This document shows positions 63,858-64,000 of a stretch of 64,000 nucleotides of DNA, piece by piece. The stretch comes from Pseudoalteromonas luteoviolacea (GTDB lineage Bacteria; Pseudomonadota; Gammaproteobacteria; Enterobacterales; Alteromonadaceae): the NCBI RefSeq assembly GCF_018100925.1, contig NZ_JAGJEH010000014.1, forward strand, positions 1 through 64,000, in the 5' to 3' direction. The notes beneath the pieces are model-generated. The model searched no databases, was not told the origin of the DNA, and worked only from the letters and a program-made list of their open reading frames with translations. The position numbers were made by a program, and so were the translations under genes. Each line of letters begins with the position of its first letter. The first letter of the stretch is position 1.

Positions 63858-64000
63858 CTAAGGGACAAATTTAATCGGTACGCTGTCTTTGTTCTTATGG
63901 TGTTGCTGCACTTTTTCTTGATATTGTGCCCATAATACTGGGTGATTTGTACATAGCTTACGTAGGTACTGCCAACTAAATAATCCAGAGTTGTGGCCAT
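63858..64000 (-). CDS. DUF971 protein, C-terminal part
   Basis: Incomplete: the gene runs off the window end, leaving the last 47 codons including the stop. The visible protein reads GHNSGLFSWQYLRKLCTNHP then a helix to IKFVP. The Gly-His-x-Ser-Gly-x-x-x-Trp-x-Tyr-Leu pattern matches the end of the DUF971 (gamma-butyrobetaine-hydroxylase-like N-terminal) domain, in which an Asp usually precedes Gly-His; the cut codon ends in AT and would allow it. Small DUF971 proteins have been linked to iron-sulfur cluster work; that is family knowledge only. Confidence 0.75.
   Translation of the reverse strand, partial: GHNSGLFSWQYLRKLCTNHPVLWAQYQEKVQQHHKNKDSVPIKFVP

Overview
The window is a gap-poor stretch of a gammaproteobacterial chromosome, most likely from a marine Alteromonadales and probably Pseudoalteromonas. 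The grounds are the moderate GC content, an AcnB-type aconitase, a glnA–ntrB–ntrC locus with sigma-54/NtrC sites, CheV, three chemoreceptors, PlsB and TmcA. The genus is inferred from gene content and codon style, not from a database search. No rRNA, tRNA, CRISPR array, prophage or insertion sequence was recognised.

Layout. 1-540: a 269-bp tandem duplication carrying four 57-bp double-hairpin elements. 0.7-4.7 kb: a Tag-like DNA glycosylase, SelO and an ABC exporter in one run. 4.8-10.8 kb: an OmpA-like protein, acnB, and an outer-membrane protein/lipoprotein pair. 11.1-13.4 kb: a 2OG-Fe(II) dioxygenase with a cysteine-desulfurase-like enzyme, then a 56-codon gene for a double-glycine leader peptide with a Cys-rich core (13234-13404). 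13.5-18.7 kb: a cNMP-binding protein, ntrC, ntrB, a DUF4124 protein and glnA, with recognisable NtrC sites and a sigma-54 promoter. 18.9-26.4 kb: a MacAB-like export operon (adaptor, ATPase, FtsX-type permease, small membrane protein) behind a sigma-54 promoter and an 18-bp-arm palindrome, next to its probable NtrC-type regulator and kinase.

26.6-38.7 kb: typA; a tightly overlapping uvrD–tmcA–binding protein–CheW/CZB run; cheV; a potassium channel; an EVE protein; tesB. 38.7-46.7 kb: plsB, then a complete S10 ribosomal operon with promoter, structured leader and terminator. It is not followed by the spc operon. 46.8-53.5 kb: a TonB-like orphan, hemN and two chemoreceptors. 53.7-59.5 kb: an NAD-dependent epimerase and a partial hut locus (hutC, hutI, hutG) with a degenerate GGDEF-EAL protein inserted after hutI. 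59.5-64 kb: rraA, a PAP2 phosphatase, an MJ1255-type glycosyltransferase, a third chemoreceptor and the C-terminus of a DUF971 protein.

Most of the window is housekeeping. The most interesting items are the orphan RiPP-like precursor, the covarying 57-bp elements, the sigma-54-controlled export operon with a candidate enhancer palindrome, the CheW protein interrupted by a CZB domain that has lost its zinc-ligand Cys, the degenerate GGDEF-EAL protein tied to histidine catabolism, and the detached S10 operon.
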